A DNA stretch of 64,000 nt, taken from assembly GCF_013364235.1 (NCBI RefSeq), contig NZ_CP054919.1, positions 6,951,728-7,015,727 on the forward strand, written 5' to 3'. Positions 23,661 to 31,760 of the stretch are shown piece by piece. The number at the start of each line of letters is the position of its first letter. Within the stretch, counting starts at the first letter, position 1. This stretch comes from Kitasatospora sp. NA04385 (GTDB taxonomy: Bacteria; Actinomycetota; Actinomycetes; Streptomycetales; Streptomycetaceae). The notes under the pieces are model-generated. The model searched no databases and had not been told where the DNA came from. It saw only the letters and a program-made list of their open reading frames with translations. Both the position numbers and the translations under genes were made by a program.

Positions 23661-24107
23661 TCAGCCGAGGTCGTCGGCGGCGCGCCGCAGCGCCCGGGAC
23701 GCGCGGCCCAGGAAGCGCCGGAACTGCTCCTGCTCGGCCTCGGTGAACTCGTCGGCCAGGCACTGCTCGACCTCGGTGGCACGCTCGTCGGCCAGCTCCA
23801 GGGCGGCCCGGCCGCTGTCGGTCAGCCGGGTCTCCAGCACGTTGCGGTGCCAGCGGTGCGGCGCCCGCTCCACCAGCCCGCGTTCGGTCAGGTGCCTGAG
23901 CAGCACGGCCATCGCCTGCGGTGTCACCTGGCAGGACCTGGCCAGCCCCGCGCCGCTGATGCCCGGACTGTCGGCGAGCACGTACAGCGCCGCGTACTGC
24001 GCCACCGTCAGCCCGGCGGGCTCCAGCGCGACGCGCTTCGCGGCCATCAACTCCTGGTCGGCCTGGTGCAGATCGATGCCGATGCGGTCAGCGGCGGGCA
24101 TTCCCAT
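23661..24107 (-). CDS. MarR family regulator
   Basis: A 148-residue winged-helix protein: an N-terminal dimerisation helix, then LTVAQYAALYVLADSPGISGAGLARSC (about 33-59), the recognition region VTPQAMAVLLRHLTERGLVERAPHRWHRNVLETRLTDSGRAAL (about 61-103), and a C-terminal helix. Length and layout are typical. It is divergent from the hydrolase gene at 24360 and the gap holds a symmetric TGTCAA/TTGACA element, the expected arrangement for MarR autoregulation and control of the hydrolase. Confidence 0.9.
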   Translation of the reverse strand: MGMPAADRIGIDLHQADQELMAAKRVALEPAGLTVAQYAALYVLADSPGISGAGLARSCQVTPQAMAVLLRHLTERGLVERAPHRWHRNVLETRLTDSGRAALELADERATEVEQCLADEFTEAEQEQFRRFLGRASRALRRAADDLG

Positions 24108-24131
24108 GCGGCGATGCTACAGGGCGGGCGA

Positions 24132-24152
24132 TGTCAATCAGTTTCGTTGACA
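24132..24152. promoter_or_regulatory. Probable MarR operator
   Basis: TGTCAA (24132-24137) and TTGACA (24147-24152) are perfectly inverted around 9 bp, 25 bp before the MarR start in the divergent gap. A further GTCAATGTATTGATG stretch follows. The TTGACA arm could also serve as a -35 element. Confidence 0.65.
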
Positions 24153-24217
24153 GTCGTCAATGTATTGATGATGATGAACGCTATTGATGTCGTGCTGTTG
24201 CTACCGCTACCCCTGTT

Positions 24218-24257
24218 GTCGCTCGTCGCTCGTCGCTCGTCGCTCGTCGCTCGTCGC
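24218..24257 (+). repeat. Heptanucleotide repeat GTCGCTC, five copies plus a partial
   Basis: Exact GTCGCTC units run from 24218 to 24252 and a partial GTCGC follows. They lie about 100 bp before the hydrolase start, in the presumed 5' untranslated or promoter region. Copy number could change by slippage. Confidence 0.9.
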
Positions 24258-24359
24258 CTGTTGTCGTCGTGGCGGCCCGCGCCGTTGGCGTTCCGATCGA
24301 TTTATCGACCTGTTGCCTCACCCAATAGCCCTGCCGCGCTCCGGAGGACCGTGCCACCC

Positions 24360-25484
24360 ATGATCGAACTCTCCTTCCTCGACGCCCCCGGCCTGGCCGC
24401 CGGGTTCATCGCCGAGACCCGCCCGCGCGCCCACGGCGCCGGCATTGACCCGTACGAGTACGACCGCGTCACCGCGGCGGTCGACTCGCTGCTGCACTGG
24501 CCCGACGCCTGCCGGACGGCCGCCCTCGCCCACCGGGCCCGGGCCGAACGGGCCGCCGCGCGCGGCCGCCGCCGCACCGCCGGGCAGCACCACCGGCTGG
24601 CCGCCCGCTGGTTCCACCTCGCCGCCCTGCTGCCGGACCCGGACCGGGAGCGCGCGGCCGCCGTCGCCGCCGAGGCCGACCGGTCGATGGGTGACTCCCT
24701 CGCACTGCTCGAACCCCGGGCCCGGCGGATCTCCGGCGAGGACTACGCCGGGTGGCTGCGCCTGCCGACGGAGCAGGCGGGACAGGAGGGGGCGGGAGTG
24801 CCCCTGGTGGTGCTGGTGCCCGGGATGGACTCCGCGAAGGAGGAGTTCCACCGGCCGGCCGACGCGCTGCTCGACCGCGGACTGGCGGTGCTGGCCGTCG
24901 ACGGCCCGGGACAGGGCGTCCTGGCCGCCGGCCCCGCGCTCGGCCCCGACCACCGGCACGCGCTCGGCCGCGCCCTGGACCACACTCTCGACCACACTCT
25001 CGACCGCGCCCTGGACCACACCTCCGACGGGGCCCGGGTCGACCCGGACCGGATCGCGGTCATCGGGCTCAGCCTCGGCGGCCACCTCGCCGCCGACTTC
25101 GCCGCCCACGACCCGCGCGTCCGGGCGGCCGCCCTGGTCAGCGGACCGTACCGGCTGGACTGGGACGCCCTGGTCCCGTTCGTCACCGCCACCCTCACCC
25201 GGCGCTGCGGCGACGAGGCCGCCGCCCGCGCCTTCACCGCCCGGGTCGACCTGGCCGCCCTCGCCCCCCGGCTGCGCCACCTTCCCCTGCTGCTGGTCGA
25301 AGGCGGCCGCGACCGCATCCCGGGCGTCACCAACGCCGACGCCCTCACCGCCGACCTCCCGCACGCTGAACTCCTCCACGTCCCGCACGGCAACCACCTC
25401 CTCGGCAACGCCCTCCCGGACTGGCTCCCCGATACCGCCGACTGGCTCGCGGACACCCTGGCCACCACCGGGCCCCGAGCCTGA
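24360..25484 (+). CDS. Alpha/beta hydrolase (FrsA/DUF1100-like, 2,6-dihydropseudooxynicotine hydrolase type)
   Basis: A 374-residue serine hydrolase with an N-terminal helical cap (about 1-130) and a C-terminal hydrolase fold. Motifs are PLVVLVPGMDSAKEEFH, VDGPGQGVLAAGP, the nucleophile elbow VIGLSLGGHLAADF (GLSLGG), an Asp in LLLVEGGRDRIPG, and a terminal His in LLHVPHGNHLLGN. The arrangement resembles the C-C-bond or polyketide-cleaving esterases of this group. The insert ALDHTLDHTLDRALDHT is a short DNA repeat (24975-25022). It is divergent from a MarR gene and is probably its target. The substrate is unknown. Confidence 0.8.
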   Translation: MIELSFLDAPGLAAGFIAETRPRAHGAGIDPYEYDRVTAAVDSLLHWPDACRTAALAHRARAERAAARGRRRTAGQHHRLAARWFHLAALLPDPDRERAAAVAAEADRSMGDSLALLEPRARRISGEDYAGWLRLPTEQAGQEGAGVPLVVLVPGMDSAKEEFHRPADALLDRGLAVLAVDGPGQGVLAAGPALGPDHRHALGRALDHTLDHTLDRALDHTSDGARVDPDRIAVIGLSLGGHLAADFAAHDPRVRAAALVSGPYRLDWDALVPFVTATLTRRCGDEAAARAFTARVDLAALAPRLRHLPLLLVEGGRDRIPGVTNADALTADLPHAELLHVPHGNHLLGNALPDWLPDTADWLADTLATTGPRA

Positions 25485-25573
25485 GCCGTCAAAGGCGCTG
25501 CGCGGGCACTGTTTTCCTCGTCCGCCGGTATGGTGGCCTCTCCGGTGGGCGCGAGGAGGGGCACCTGCATTCG

Positions 25574-26644
25574 ATGGGTGAAGAACCTGTTGACGGTGGA
25601 AGGGATTTCCGCGCACCGGGAAGCGTTCGCGCCTCTCTTCGCGCGGCGGTTTCCGAGGCCGATGGTGACCTGGATCAGGCCGAGGACCGGCTGGAGGAAC
25701 TGCTCGCCAGGTGGGGGGAGCGGGAGACCCTCGGGTCCAGCGCGAAGCGGAAGTTGTCATCCCGCATCCAGATAGTTCAAGCCCGGTGCGGGACGCTTCG
25801 CGGCAGGCGTGCGGCTGCCCTGGCCGCGCTGAAATCCTTCGATGCGCCATCGGGCGTGAACTCCCGGGAGGGGGCGGGAAGGGTGGAACTCTCCGAAGTG
25901 GAGATCCTGTTCGAGCAAGTGGAGCGGTCGAAAGATTTCCTGCAGAAGATCGATCGGGAAATCTCCCGGGCGGTCGCGAGCATCGACCGTCACCGCTCCT
26001 ACGGGAAGGGGGTGCCGCTGGAGAAGGCGGACGCCCTCGCTGACCTGAGGAGAAGGAGGGAGAGCCTGTGTCGCTGGTACGCGAGATCTGTCGCGGCCCT
26101 GGAAGCCTACGAAGCGGCCGAAGACCAGGGTGCTCTCCGCTCCGGGCCGGAGACCCGCCCAGCGGTCGGCGAAGGACCGGGGGCGCCCCCGGCACCGGCT
26201 GCTCCTGCTGTCCGCCCGCAAGGGGCGGACTCCCCCGAGCGGGTACTCCGCACCCGCTACCGGAAGTTGGTGGCCGAGGTCGAGAAGGCCGAACCCGCCA
26301 CCCACGGCGCGCGTCGCCCGCGCACTTCGGAGACGCCCGTGCGCAATCCCAGGGCCCGCGAGGCGGTGGTGCTTCGCAGCGGAGGGCGTTGTGAGAATCC
26401 GTCCTGCGGCGGGCAGCCGGCCGATGTGACGGACACCGGGGAGGCGATCCTCGACGTGGACCACGTCGAGGACATCTCGGCGGGCGGACGCGACCACCCG
26501 GTCAACATGGTCGCGCTGTGCCCCAACTGCCATGCCGTCAAGACCCGGGGATCCACCCGCGAGACCCTGCGGGCCGTACTGCGCGCCGTCGCCGAAGAAG
26601 CGCACAGGAGGGCGGGGGAGGAAGCAGCGGCCCTCCGGGCGTAG
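25574..26644 (+). CDS. HNH endonuclease-domain protein with an N-terminal coiled coil
   Basis: A 356-residue protein with an HNH nuclease domain near the C-terminus (about residues 256-326): NPRAREAVVLRSGGRCENPSC, ILDVDHVEDISAGGRDHPVNMVALCPNCHAVKTRG. The DVDHV His, the N of the VNMV stretch and the His of CPNCHA form the HNH core, and four Cys suggest a structural zinc. Residues about 15-180 are predicted coiled coil, rich in Glu, Arg and Lys, followed by a Pro/Ala linker. Stand-alone proteins of this build occur among restriction-like and phage-defence nucleases; that role is inference. Codon use is less GC-extreme than the neighbours. Frame and ATG at 25574 are acceptable but lack a clear RBS. 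Confidence 0.75.
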   Translation: MGEEPVDGGRDFRAPGSVRASLRAAVSEADGDLDQAEDRLEELLARWGERETLGSSAKRKLSSRIQIVQARCGTLRGRRAAALAALKSFDAPSGVNSREGAGRVELSEVEILFEQVERSKDFLQKIDREISRAVASIDRHRSYGKGVPLEKADALADLRRRRESLCRWYARSVAALEAYEAAEDQGALRSGPETRPAVGEGPGAPPAPAAPAVRPQGADSPERVLRTRYRKLVAEVEKAEPATHGARRPRTSETPVRNPRAREAVVLRSGGRCENPSCGGQPADVTDTGEAILDVDHVEDISAGGRDHPVNMVALCPNCHAVKTRGSTRETLRAVLRAVAEEAHRRAGEEAAALRA

Positions 26645-26716
26645 CGGGCGTGGCCGCCCCGGGCAAAGGCCGCGGTGAAGGCGCAGGGAGCGGCGCTGGG
26701 CGGGGAGAATACGGGG

Positions 26717-27262
26717 ATGGGGTCACGTCTGTCGCCGCCGCCGTTGTTGTACCTGGACGTCGATGGTCCGCTGATCCCGTTCGGCGGGCCTGCCGGGAGT
26801 CATCCGGAGCACCTGAGCGGGCGCCGGATCAGGGAGGTGCTGGGGGCGGAGGCCGGCGGGCATCCGCTGCTGGCCCGGTTGGACCCCCGGTGCGGGGCAC
26901 GGATCGCGGCGCTGCCCTGCCGGGCGGTGTGGGCCACCACCTGGGAGCACGAGGCCAACGTCTGCGTCGCGCCGCTGCTCGGGCTGCCGCGACTGCCCGT
27001 GCTGGAGGAGCCGGACGACGCGGAGGCGCCGTACCGGCCGGGGGCCCGGCCGCCCGGGGTGCACTGGAAGACGCCGCTGCTGGTGGAGCACGCGGGCGGG
27101 GCGGCGTTCGCCTGGGTGGACGACGAGATCGGGGCGGCCGACCGGGAGTGGGTGGCGGCCCACCACCCCGGCCCCGCGCTGCTGTTGAGGGTAGATCCCC
27201 GGCGGGGCCTGACGGAGGGGGACTTCGAGGTCCTGGAGGAGTGGCTCCCCGCGCCCTGGTGA
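26717..27262 (+). CDS. HAD-like hydrolase domain protein
   Basis: A 181-residue protein with LLYLDVDGPLIPFGG, the HAD motif DxDG with both aspartates, near the N-terminus. It then shows IAALPCRAVWATTWEHEANVC and AFAWVDDEIGAADREWV, the later acidic motif. This is the pattern of the small HAD-domain proteins seen in RNA-repair and nucleotide-processing contexts (secondary HAD family), and a phosphatase activity is likely. The ATG at 26717 follows GGGGAGA by about 6 nt; an in-frame upstream start at 26675 lacks a site. It lies 72 bp after the HNH gene on the same strand, and may be co-transcribed. Confidence 0.72.
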   Translation: MGSRLSPPPLLYLDVDGPLIPFGGPAGSHPEHLSGRRIREVLGAEAGGHPLLARLDPRCGARIAALPCRAVWATTWEHEANVCVAPLLGLPRLPVLEEPDDAEAPYRPGARPPGVHWKTPLLVEHAGGAAFAWVDDEIGAADREWVAAHHPGPALLLRVDPRRGLTEGDFEVLEEWLPAPW

Positions 27263-27744
27263 AGGGCCGGGGGAGCGGGCGGGATACTCGTCCGAGGTTC
27301 CGTCCTGGAGGCAGTGTGTACACGTTCGAGGCCGAGCCCGTCCGCACCGAGCGGCTGGTCCGGCGGCGGGGGCGGACGGGGTGAGCGGGTTGCGGAAGCG
27401 GAAGACCCGGGCCTCGGTCAGGCCGTTGGAGCCGTCCGACCAGCAGGCGGTGGCCGCACCCAGCGCGTCGGCCGTCTCCGGGTCGGTGACCTCCTCGACC
27501 GGCGGGCGCGGCGCGGACGGGTCCATCGCGGGCGGCGGGGCACCCCCCCCGGCCGGGCCGAGGCACAACTTCCGTACCGGGGCGTCGAACCGGGGCAGGG
27601 CCGGAGCGCCCCGCGTCGCGGCCAACAGGGCCAGGGCCACGGCGAGTCGGAGGCCGAGTTGGAGGTCGGGCCGGAAGGTTGCCGCACTGCTGCGCCCGTT
27701 CCAGCAGGGCGCCCGGGCGGTGTGCCAGGGCGGGAGTGGGGGTC
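27263..27744. other. 482-bp stretch without a firm gene; possible minus-strand remnant
   Basis: No frame has both a start with RBS and family similarity. On the minus strand, 27643 to about 27300 reads as protein-like sequence (VEEVTDPETADALGAATACW, then SDGSNGLTEARVFRF) from a GTG at 27643, with no visible domain and no sensible C-terminal end because it runs on into shadow sequence. It may be a decayed gene. Confidence 0.4.
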
Positions 27745-28023
27745 TCAGGCGGGCGGGTCCTCGAGCAGGCCGCAGTTGTACGGGAACTCGGCGAGCGCGG
27801 TGCGGCGTCCGGGGTCGGGTTCGGCGGTGGCCAGGTCGGCGAACACGGCGGCCAGGCGGTCGCGTTGGGCCTCGGGGAGGCGGCTCAGCTCCCAGGACGC
27901 GTTCTCCAGGAGCTTGACGGCGGTGTCGTCGGCGACCTCGTCGTCCTCGCACTCGTCGAGGAAGCGCAGCAGATCGGCGATCACTCCGGCCAGGACGGGG
28001 ACCAGCGGGTCGGTGGTGCTCAT
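27745..28023 (-). CDS. Small acidic protein downstream of the carboxyltransferase
   Basis: A 92-residue protein starting MSTTDPLVPVLAGVIADLLRFLDECEDDEVADDTAV, all-helical in appearance and acidic, with no signal peptide and no recognised family. Its ATG overlaps the carboxyltransferase stop by ATGA, so the two are translationally coupled and probably act together. By analogy with the small epsilon subunits of actinomycete acyl-CoA carboxylases it could be an accessory subunit, but I see no sequence similarity to those. Confidence 0.65.
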   Translation of the reverse strand: MSTTDPLVPVLAGVIADLLRFLDECEDDEVADDTAVKLLENASWELSRLPEAQRDRLAAVFADLATAEPDPGRRTALAEFPYNCGLLEDPPA

Positions 28024-29501
28024 GACGGGGTGGCTCCTGGAGTGGGGCCGCCGAGGCGGCGGTTGCGGGCGGCCCGGGCGGCGAGGCGTTCGGCGTCCGG
28101 GAGTTCGGCGAGTTCGGTCAGTGTGGCGGTGACGGCGGCGGCCAGGCGCTCGCGCAGGTCGGCCGGGTCGGTGCTCTCCGGGACGACCAGATCGACCAGG
28201 CCGGTGGCGGTCAGGTCGGTGGCGGTGATGCCCTGGGCGCGGGCGAGTTGGGGTGCGTGGTCGCCGTCGCGGTGGACGATCGCCGAGGCGCCCTCGGGCG
28301 GCAGCGGGGCCAGCCAGGCGTGCTGGGCGGCGATCACCCGGTCGGCGGGCAGCAGGGCGAGCGCGCCGCCGCCGCTGCCCTGGCCGAGCAGCACGGCCAG
28401 CACGGGGGTGCGCAGCCCGACCAGGGTGGTCAGGCAGTGCGCGATCTCCATTGCCACGCCGTCGAGTTCGGCCTCGACGGAGAGTTCCGCGCCGGTGGTG
28501 TCGACCACGGTGAGCAGCGGCATGCCGAGCTCCTCGGCGATCTGCGCCTGGCGTCGGACCGCCCGCAGGTCGGCTGCGGTGAAAGGGAGTTGGGGTTGGT
28601 CGGGGCCCTGACGCTGTTGGGCGACGACCATCACGGGGCGTCCGCCGAGCAGGGCCAGCGCCCGGACCAGCGCGCTGTCGCCGTCCAGCGGGAGGAGCGA
28701 CTCGGCGGTGTGGTACAGGAGTTCGAGCGCGGACAGCCGGTCGGGGCGGCGGCTGAGCAGCACCGACTCCCAGGCGTCCGGGGGCGTGGGGGCCTCCGGC
28801 GACGCGGCGGTCGCGGGCACGGGTGCGGGGGCGGTCGGACGGGCGGTGAGGACGGCGAGGGCGCGGGCCAGGAAGGCGCGCAGCCGCTCCGGCGGGACGA
28901 TCGCGTCCAGCCGCCCGTTGGCGGCCAGCGTCTCGGCGCGCTGGACGGTGGGCGGCAACGGCTCGCCGCGCAGTTCCTCGTACACCCGGGGGCCGAGGAA
29001 GCCGAGCCGGGCGGCCGGTTCGGCGAGCACCAGGTGGCCGAGGGTGCCCCAGGAGGCGAACACCCCGCCCATGGTGGGGTTGCGCAGGTAGGTCAGGTAC
29101 GGCAGGCCCGCGCTGCGGTGGGCGTGGACAGCGGCGGTGACCCGGACCATGCACAGGAACGCGGCCGACCCCTCCTGCATCCGGGTGCCGCCGGAGACCG
29201 GAAGGGCGAGCAGCGGCAGGCGCTCGGCGGTGGCGCGCTCCACGGCGCGGGTGATCCGTTCGGCGGTGGCCACGCCGATCGAGCCGCCGAGGAAGCCGAA
29301 CTCGCCGGCGACCAGGGCGACCGGTCGCCCGTCCAGCAGGGCGCGTCCGGTGAGCACGGCCTCGTCCAGGCCGGTGCGCTCGCGGGCCCGGGCCAGTGCG
29401 TCCCGGTATCCGGGGTCGGCGTGCTCGGCGGTGACCGGCTCGTCCCAGCTGCGGAAGGTGCCGGGGTCGACCAGCAGGTCGAGGAGTTGACGTGCCGTCA
29501 C
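28020..29501 (-). CDS. Fused beta/alpha carboxyltransferase (acetyl-CoA carboxylase-type)
   Basis: A 493-residue protein with both crotonase-fold halves of an AccD/AccA-type carboxyltransferase. The N-terminal half has LVAGEFGFLGGSIGVATAERI and LPVSGGTRMQEGSAAFLCMV, then YLTYLRNPTMGGVFASWG. The C-terminal half has GRPVMVVAQQRQ, LTVVDTTGAELSVEAELDGVA and AVLLGQGSGGGALALLPADRV. It would move carboxyl from carboxybiotin to an acyl-CoA; no biotin carrier or carboxylase gene is in the window. The zinc-ribbon N-terminus of bacterial AccD is absent. The GTG at 29501 has GGAGG about 5 nt upstream, and its first codons are a copy of the dispersed palindrome. The acyl substrate is unknown. Confidence 0.83.
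   Translation of the reverse strand: MTARQLLDLLVDPGTFRSWDEPVTAEHADPGYRDALARARERTGLDEAVLTGRALLDGRPVALVAGEFGFLGGSIGVATAERITRAVERATAERLPLLALPVSGGTRMQEGSAAFLCMVRVTAAVHAHRSAGLPYLTYLRNPTMGGVFASWGTLGHLVLAEPAARLGFLGPRVYEELRGEPLPPTVQRAETLAANGRLDAIVPPERLRAFLARALAVLTARPTAPAPVPATAASPEAPTPPDAWESVLLSRRPDRLSALELLYHTAESLLPLDGDSALVRALALLGGRPVMVVAQQRQGPDQPQLPFTAADLRAVRRQAQIAEELGMPLLTVVDTTGAELSVEAELDGVAMEIAHCLTTLVGLRTPVLAVLLGQGSGGGALALLPADRVIAAQHAWLAPLPPEGASAIVHRDGDHAPQLARAQGITATDLTATGLVDLVVPESTDPADLRERLAAAVTATLTELAELPDAERLAARAARNRRLGGPTPGATPS
29488..29500. repeat. Dispersed palindrome TGACG-NNN-CGTCA, copy 7 (carboxyltransferase start)
   Basis: TGACGTGCCGTCA; on the coding strand the gene starts GTGACGGCACGTCAA, so the start codon overlaps the palindrome (V/M-T-A-R-Q), as in cobIJ. 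Confidence 0.9.
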
Positions 29502-29718
29502 CGTGGCCTCCGTCGCGGGGGAGCAGCGTGGATGTGGAGCGGGGATGTGGGGCGGGGGAGGGTGGGCCGGACCGCGCGGGTGGCGACCGGGCGTCACCCG
29601 AGGCTAGCGGGGCGGCGCGGCCGTCGGCTGGTGCGCCGCACGAGGGTGAGCAGGATCACCGGCACGCGGCGCAGCGGGACCGCCGCGGAACGTGACGCAG
29701 CAGACATCGGGGTAATTG

Positions 29719-29743
29719 GTATCCAAGATGCGCAATTGGATAC
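29719..29743. promoter_or_regulatory. Likely NsrR operator in front of its own gene
   Basis: GTATCCAA (29719-29726) and TTGGATAC (29736-29743) are perfectly inverted around GATGCGCAA. The element ends 10 bp before the nsrR GTG. GATGCGCA is also found, in palindromic context, in front of hmp, which supports a common binding protein. Confidence 0.6.
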
Positions 29744-29753
29744 AGTCGGCGCC

Positions 29754-30335
29754 GTGAGGTTGACCAAGAGCACCGACATCGCACTGCGCATCGCGATGCG
29801 CCTGGCGGTGCTGGACGAGGACCAGACCCCGACCACCCGCGAGGTGGCCGAGGCGGTCGGCGTCCCCTACCACCACGCGGCGAAGGTGGTCAGCCGGCTC
29901 CAGCACCTGGGCGTCGTCGAGGCCCGGCGCGGCCGTGGCGGGGGGCTCGCCCTGACCGCCGCCGGGCGCACCGGATCGCTCGGCCGGATCGTCCGGGAGC
30001 TGGAGGGCGTCGGGGACGTGGTCGGCTGCGAGGACGAGCCGCCCTGCCCGCTGCGCGACTCCTGCCGGCTGCGCGGTGCGCTGCGGCGGGCGCAGGAGGC
30101 GTTCTACGCCTCGCTCGACCCGCTGACCGTGGACGACCTGGTCGGGGGCGAGGGTGGAGGGGGCGGGGGGAGCGGGGGGAGCGGGGGGAGCGGCGCGGGC
30201 GGGTCGGGGGAGCCCGGCGGCCCGGTCCTGCTCGGCCTGCCGACCCTGCCGAGCGCGCCGCCCCTGTCGAGCGGGTCGGGCCGGCCCGGCCCTTCCGGCC
30301 CGCCGGGGCCGGGACCGTTCGGCCCTTCCGCGTAG
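29754..30335 (+). CDS. nsrR: Rrf2 family nitric oxide-sensing repressor NsrR
   Basis: An Rrf2 winged-helix repressor (residues 1 to about 145) with an Fe-S cluster loop VGCEDEPPCPLRDSC in which Cys92, Cys98 and Cys104 have the spacing of streptomycete NsrR. NO destroys the [4Fe-4S] cluster and releases DNA. The start MRLTKSTDIALRIAMRLA is typical. A Gly/Ser-rich, then Pro-rich C-terminal tail of about 45 residues follows the conserved fold (GGGGGGSGGSGGSG), making it 193 residues instead of about 150. The flavohaemoglobin gene lies 143 bp downstream on the same strand. The GTG at 29754 may start a leaderless or very short-leader mRNA. Confidence 0.88.
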   Translation: MRLTKSTDIALRIAMRLAVLDEDQTPTTREVAEAVGVPYHHAAKVVSRLQHLGVVEARRGRGGGLALTAAGRTGSLGRIVRELEGVGDVVGCEDEPPCPLRDSCRLRGALRRAQEAFYASLDPLTVDDLVGGEGGGGGGSGGSGGSGAGGSGEPGGPVLLGLPTLPSAPPLSSGSGRPGPSGPPGPGPFGPSA

Positions 30336-30443
30336 CCGCCCGCCGGGCGAGCATCGAAGCGAGCGCCGGGGCGAACACCGGGGCCAGCGCGGGGGCGAGC
30401 ACCGGTCAGCAGCACGGCCAGTAGTAGGTTTTCCCATCCTGTT

Positions 30444-30468
30444 AAATGCGCATCTCAGATGCGAGTTT
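30444..30468. promoter_or_regulatory. Likely NsrR operator in front of hmp
   Basis: The stretch AAATGCGCATCTCAGATGC continues GAGTTT; GCATCT and AGATGC are inverted around one base at 30450-30462, with outer AAATGCG/GCGAGTTT near-symmetry. It ends 10 bp before the hmp ATG. It resembles the AT-rich 11-1-11 inverted repeats bound by NsrR. Confidence 0.7.
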
Positions 30469-30478
30469 GGAGTTTCGG

Positions 30479-31660
30479 ATGCTGTCCGAGAAGTCCGCGG
30501 AGACCGTACGCGCCACCCTCCCCGTGGTGGGCGCGGCCATCGGGGAGATCACCGGCTCGTTCTACCACCGGCTCTTCGCGGCCCACCCCGAACTGCTGCG
30601 CGACCTGTTCAACCGGGGCAACCAGGCCGACGGCAGCCAGCGCCAGGCGCTGGCCGGCTCGATAGCCGCCTTCGCCACCGCCCTGGTCGAGCACCCCGAC
30701 CGGCGGCCGGACGCCATGCTGGCCCGGATCGCCCACAAGCACGCCTCGCTCGGCATCGCCCCCGACCAGTACCAGGTGGTCCACACCCACCTGTTCGCCG
30801 CCATCGTCGAGGTGCTCGGCGACGCCGTCACCCCCGAGGTCGCCGCCGCCTGGGACGAGGTGTACTGGCTGATGGCCAACGCGCTGATCGCCGTCGAGGC
30901 CCGCCTGTACGAGGAGAGCGGCACCCGCGGCGAGCGCCGCCCCTACACGGTGGCCGCCCGCACCGCCGAGACCGCCGACGTGGCGACCTTCCTGCTGCAC
31001 CCCGCCGACGGCGGCCCCGTCCCGGCGCACCGGCCCGGCCAGTACGTCTCGGTGCAGGTCGAACTCGCCGACGGCGCCCGCCAGATCCGCCAGTACAGCC
31101 TGTCCGGACAGCCCGAGGGCGGCCTGCAGATCACCGTCAAGAAGGTCGCCGGGGACCCGGCCGGCGAGGTCTCCAACCACCTCCACCAGCACGTGGACGA
31201 GGGCGCCGTGCTGCTGGTCAGCGCCCCGTTCGGCGACGTCCAACTGGCCGACGGGGAACGGCCGGTGGTGCTGGCCTCGGCCGGCATCGGCTGCACCCCG
31301 ATCGTCGGCATGCTCGCCCACCTCGCCGAGACCGGCACCACCCGCAGGGTGATCGCGGTGCACGGCGACCGGCAGGAGTCCGCGCACGCCTTCCGCGACG
31401 AGTTCGCGCTGCTGGTCGACAAGCTCCCCCGCGGCGAGGCGCACGTCTGGTACGAGCGCCCCGAGGGCGAGTGGCCCGCCGGGCGCACCGGCCTGGTCGA
31501 CCTGGCGGGCCTGGACGTCCCGGCCGACGCCGTCGCCTACCTGTGCGGCCCGCTGCCGTTCATGCGCGCCGTCCGCACCCAGCTGCTCGCCGCCGGGGTG
31601 CCCGCCGCCGACATCCACTACGAGGTCTTCGGCCCCGACCTGTGGCTCGGCCGGGTCTGA
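30479..31660 (+). CDS. hmp: Flavohaemoglobin nitric oxide dioxygenase
   Basis: Hmp converts NO to nitrate with O2 and NAD(P)H. The 393-residue product has an N-terminal globin (about 1-135) with the distal Tyr in SFYHRLF and the proximal His in IAHKHASLGI. A ferredoxin-reductase module follows, with the FAD motif RQYSLSG and the nicotinamide motif ASAGIGCTPIVGML, and it ends in YEVFGPDLWLG. I prefer the ATG at 30479 (MLSEKSAETV) to the in-frame 30446 start, which would lie inside the operator. Regulation by the neighbouring NsrR is strongly suggested. A strong terminator follows. Confidence 0.95.
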   Translation: MLSEKSAETVRATLPVVGAAIGEITGSFYHRLFAAHPELLRDLFNRGNQADGSQRQALAGSIAAFATALVEHPDRRPDAMLARIAHKHASLGIAPDQYQVVHTHLFAAIVEVLGDAVTPEVAAAWDEVYWLMANALIAVEARLYEESGTRGERRPYTVAARTAETADVATFLLHPADGGPVPAHRPGQYVSVQVELADGARQIRQYSLSGQPEGGLQITVKKVAGDPAGEVSNHLHQHVDEGAVLLVSAPFGDVQLADGERPVVLASAGIGCTPIVGMLAHLAETGTTRRVIAVHGDRQESAHAFRDEFALLVDKLPRGEAHVWYERPEGEWPAGRTGLVDLAGLDVPADAVAYLCGPLPFMRAVRTQLLAAGVPAADIHYEVFGPDLWLGRV

Positions 31661-31698
31661 CCGCGGGCCAACCCGAGGTCACCGACCGCCCCGAAGCC

Positions 31699-31744
31699 GC
31701 CGACCGCCCGGCCCGGCCCGGCAGGGCAGGACCGGGCGGTCGGC
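31699..31744. terminator. Bidirectional hairpin terminator between hmp and the DUF3050 gene
   Basis: A perfect 13-bp stem (31699-31711 with 31732-31744) around a 20-nt GC-rich loop, between convergent genes. It also marks the left edge of the biosynthetic cluster. Confidence 0.75.
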
Positions 31745-31760
31745 GCCCGAGGTCAGCGCG

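Noticed and set aside
27314..28132. Long plus-strand frames around 27.3-28.1 kb
   Set aside because: They are antisense to the carboxyltransferase/92-residue genes or Arg/Gly-rich shadow sequence without RBS or motifs.
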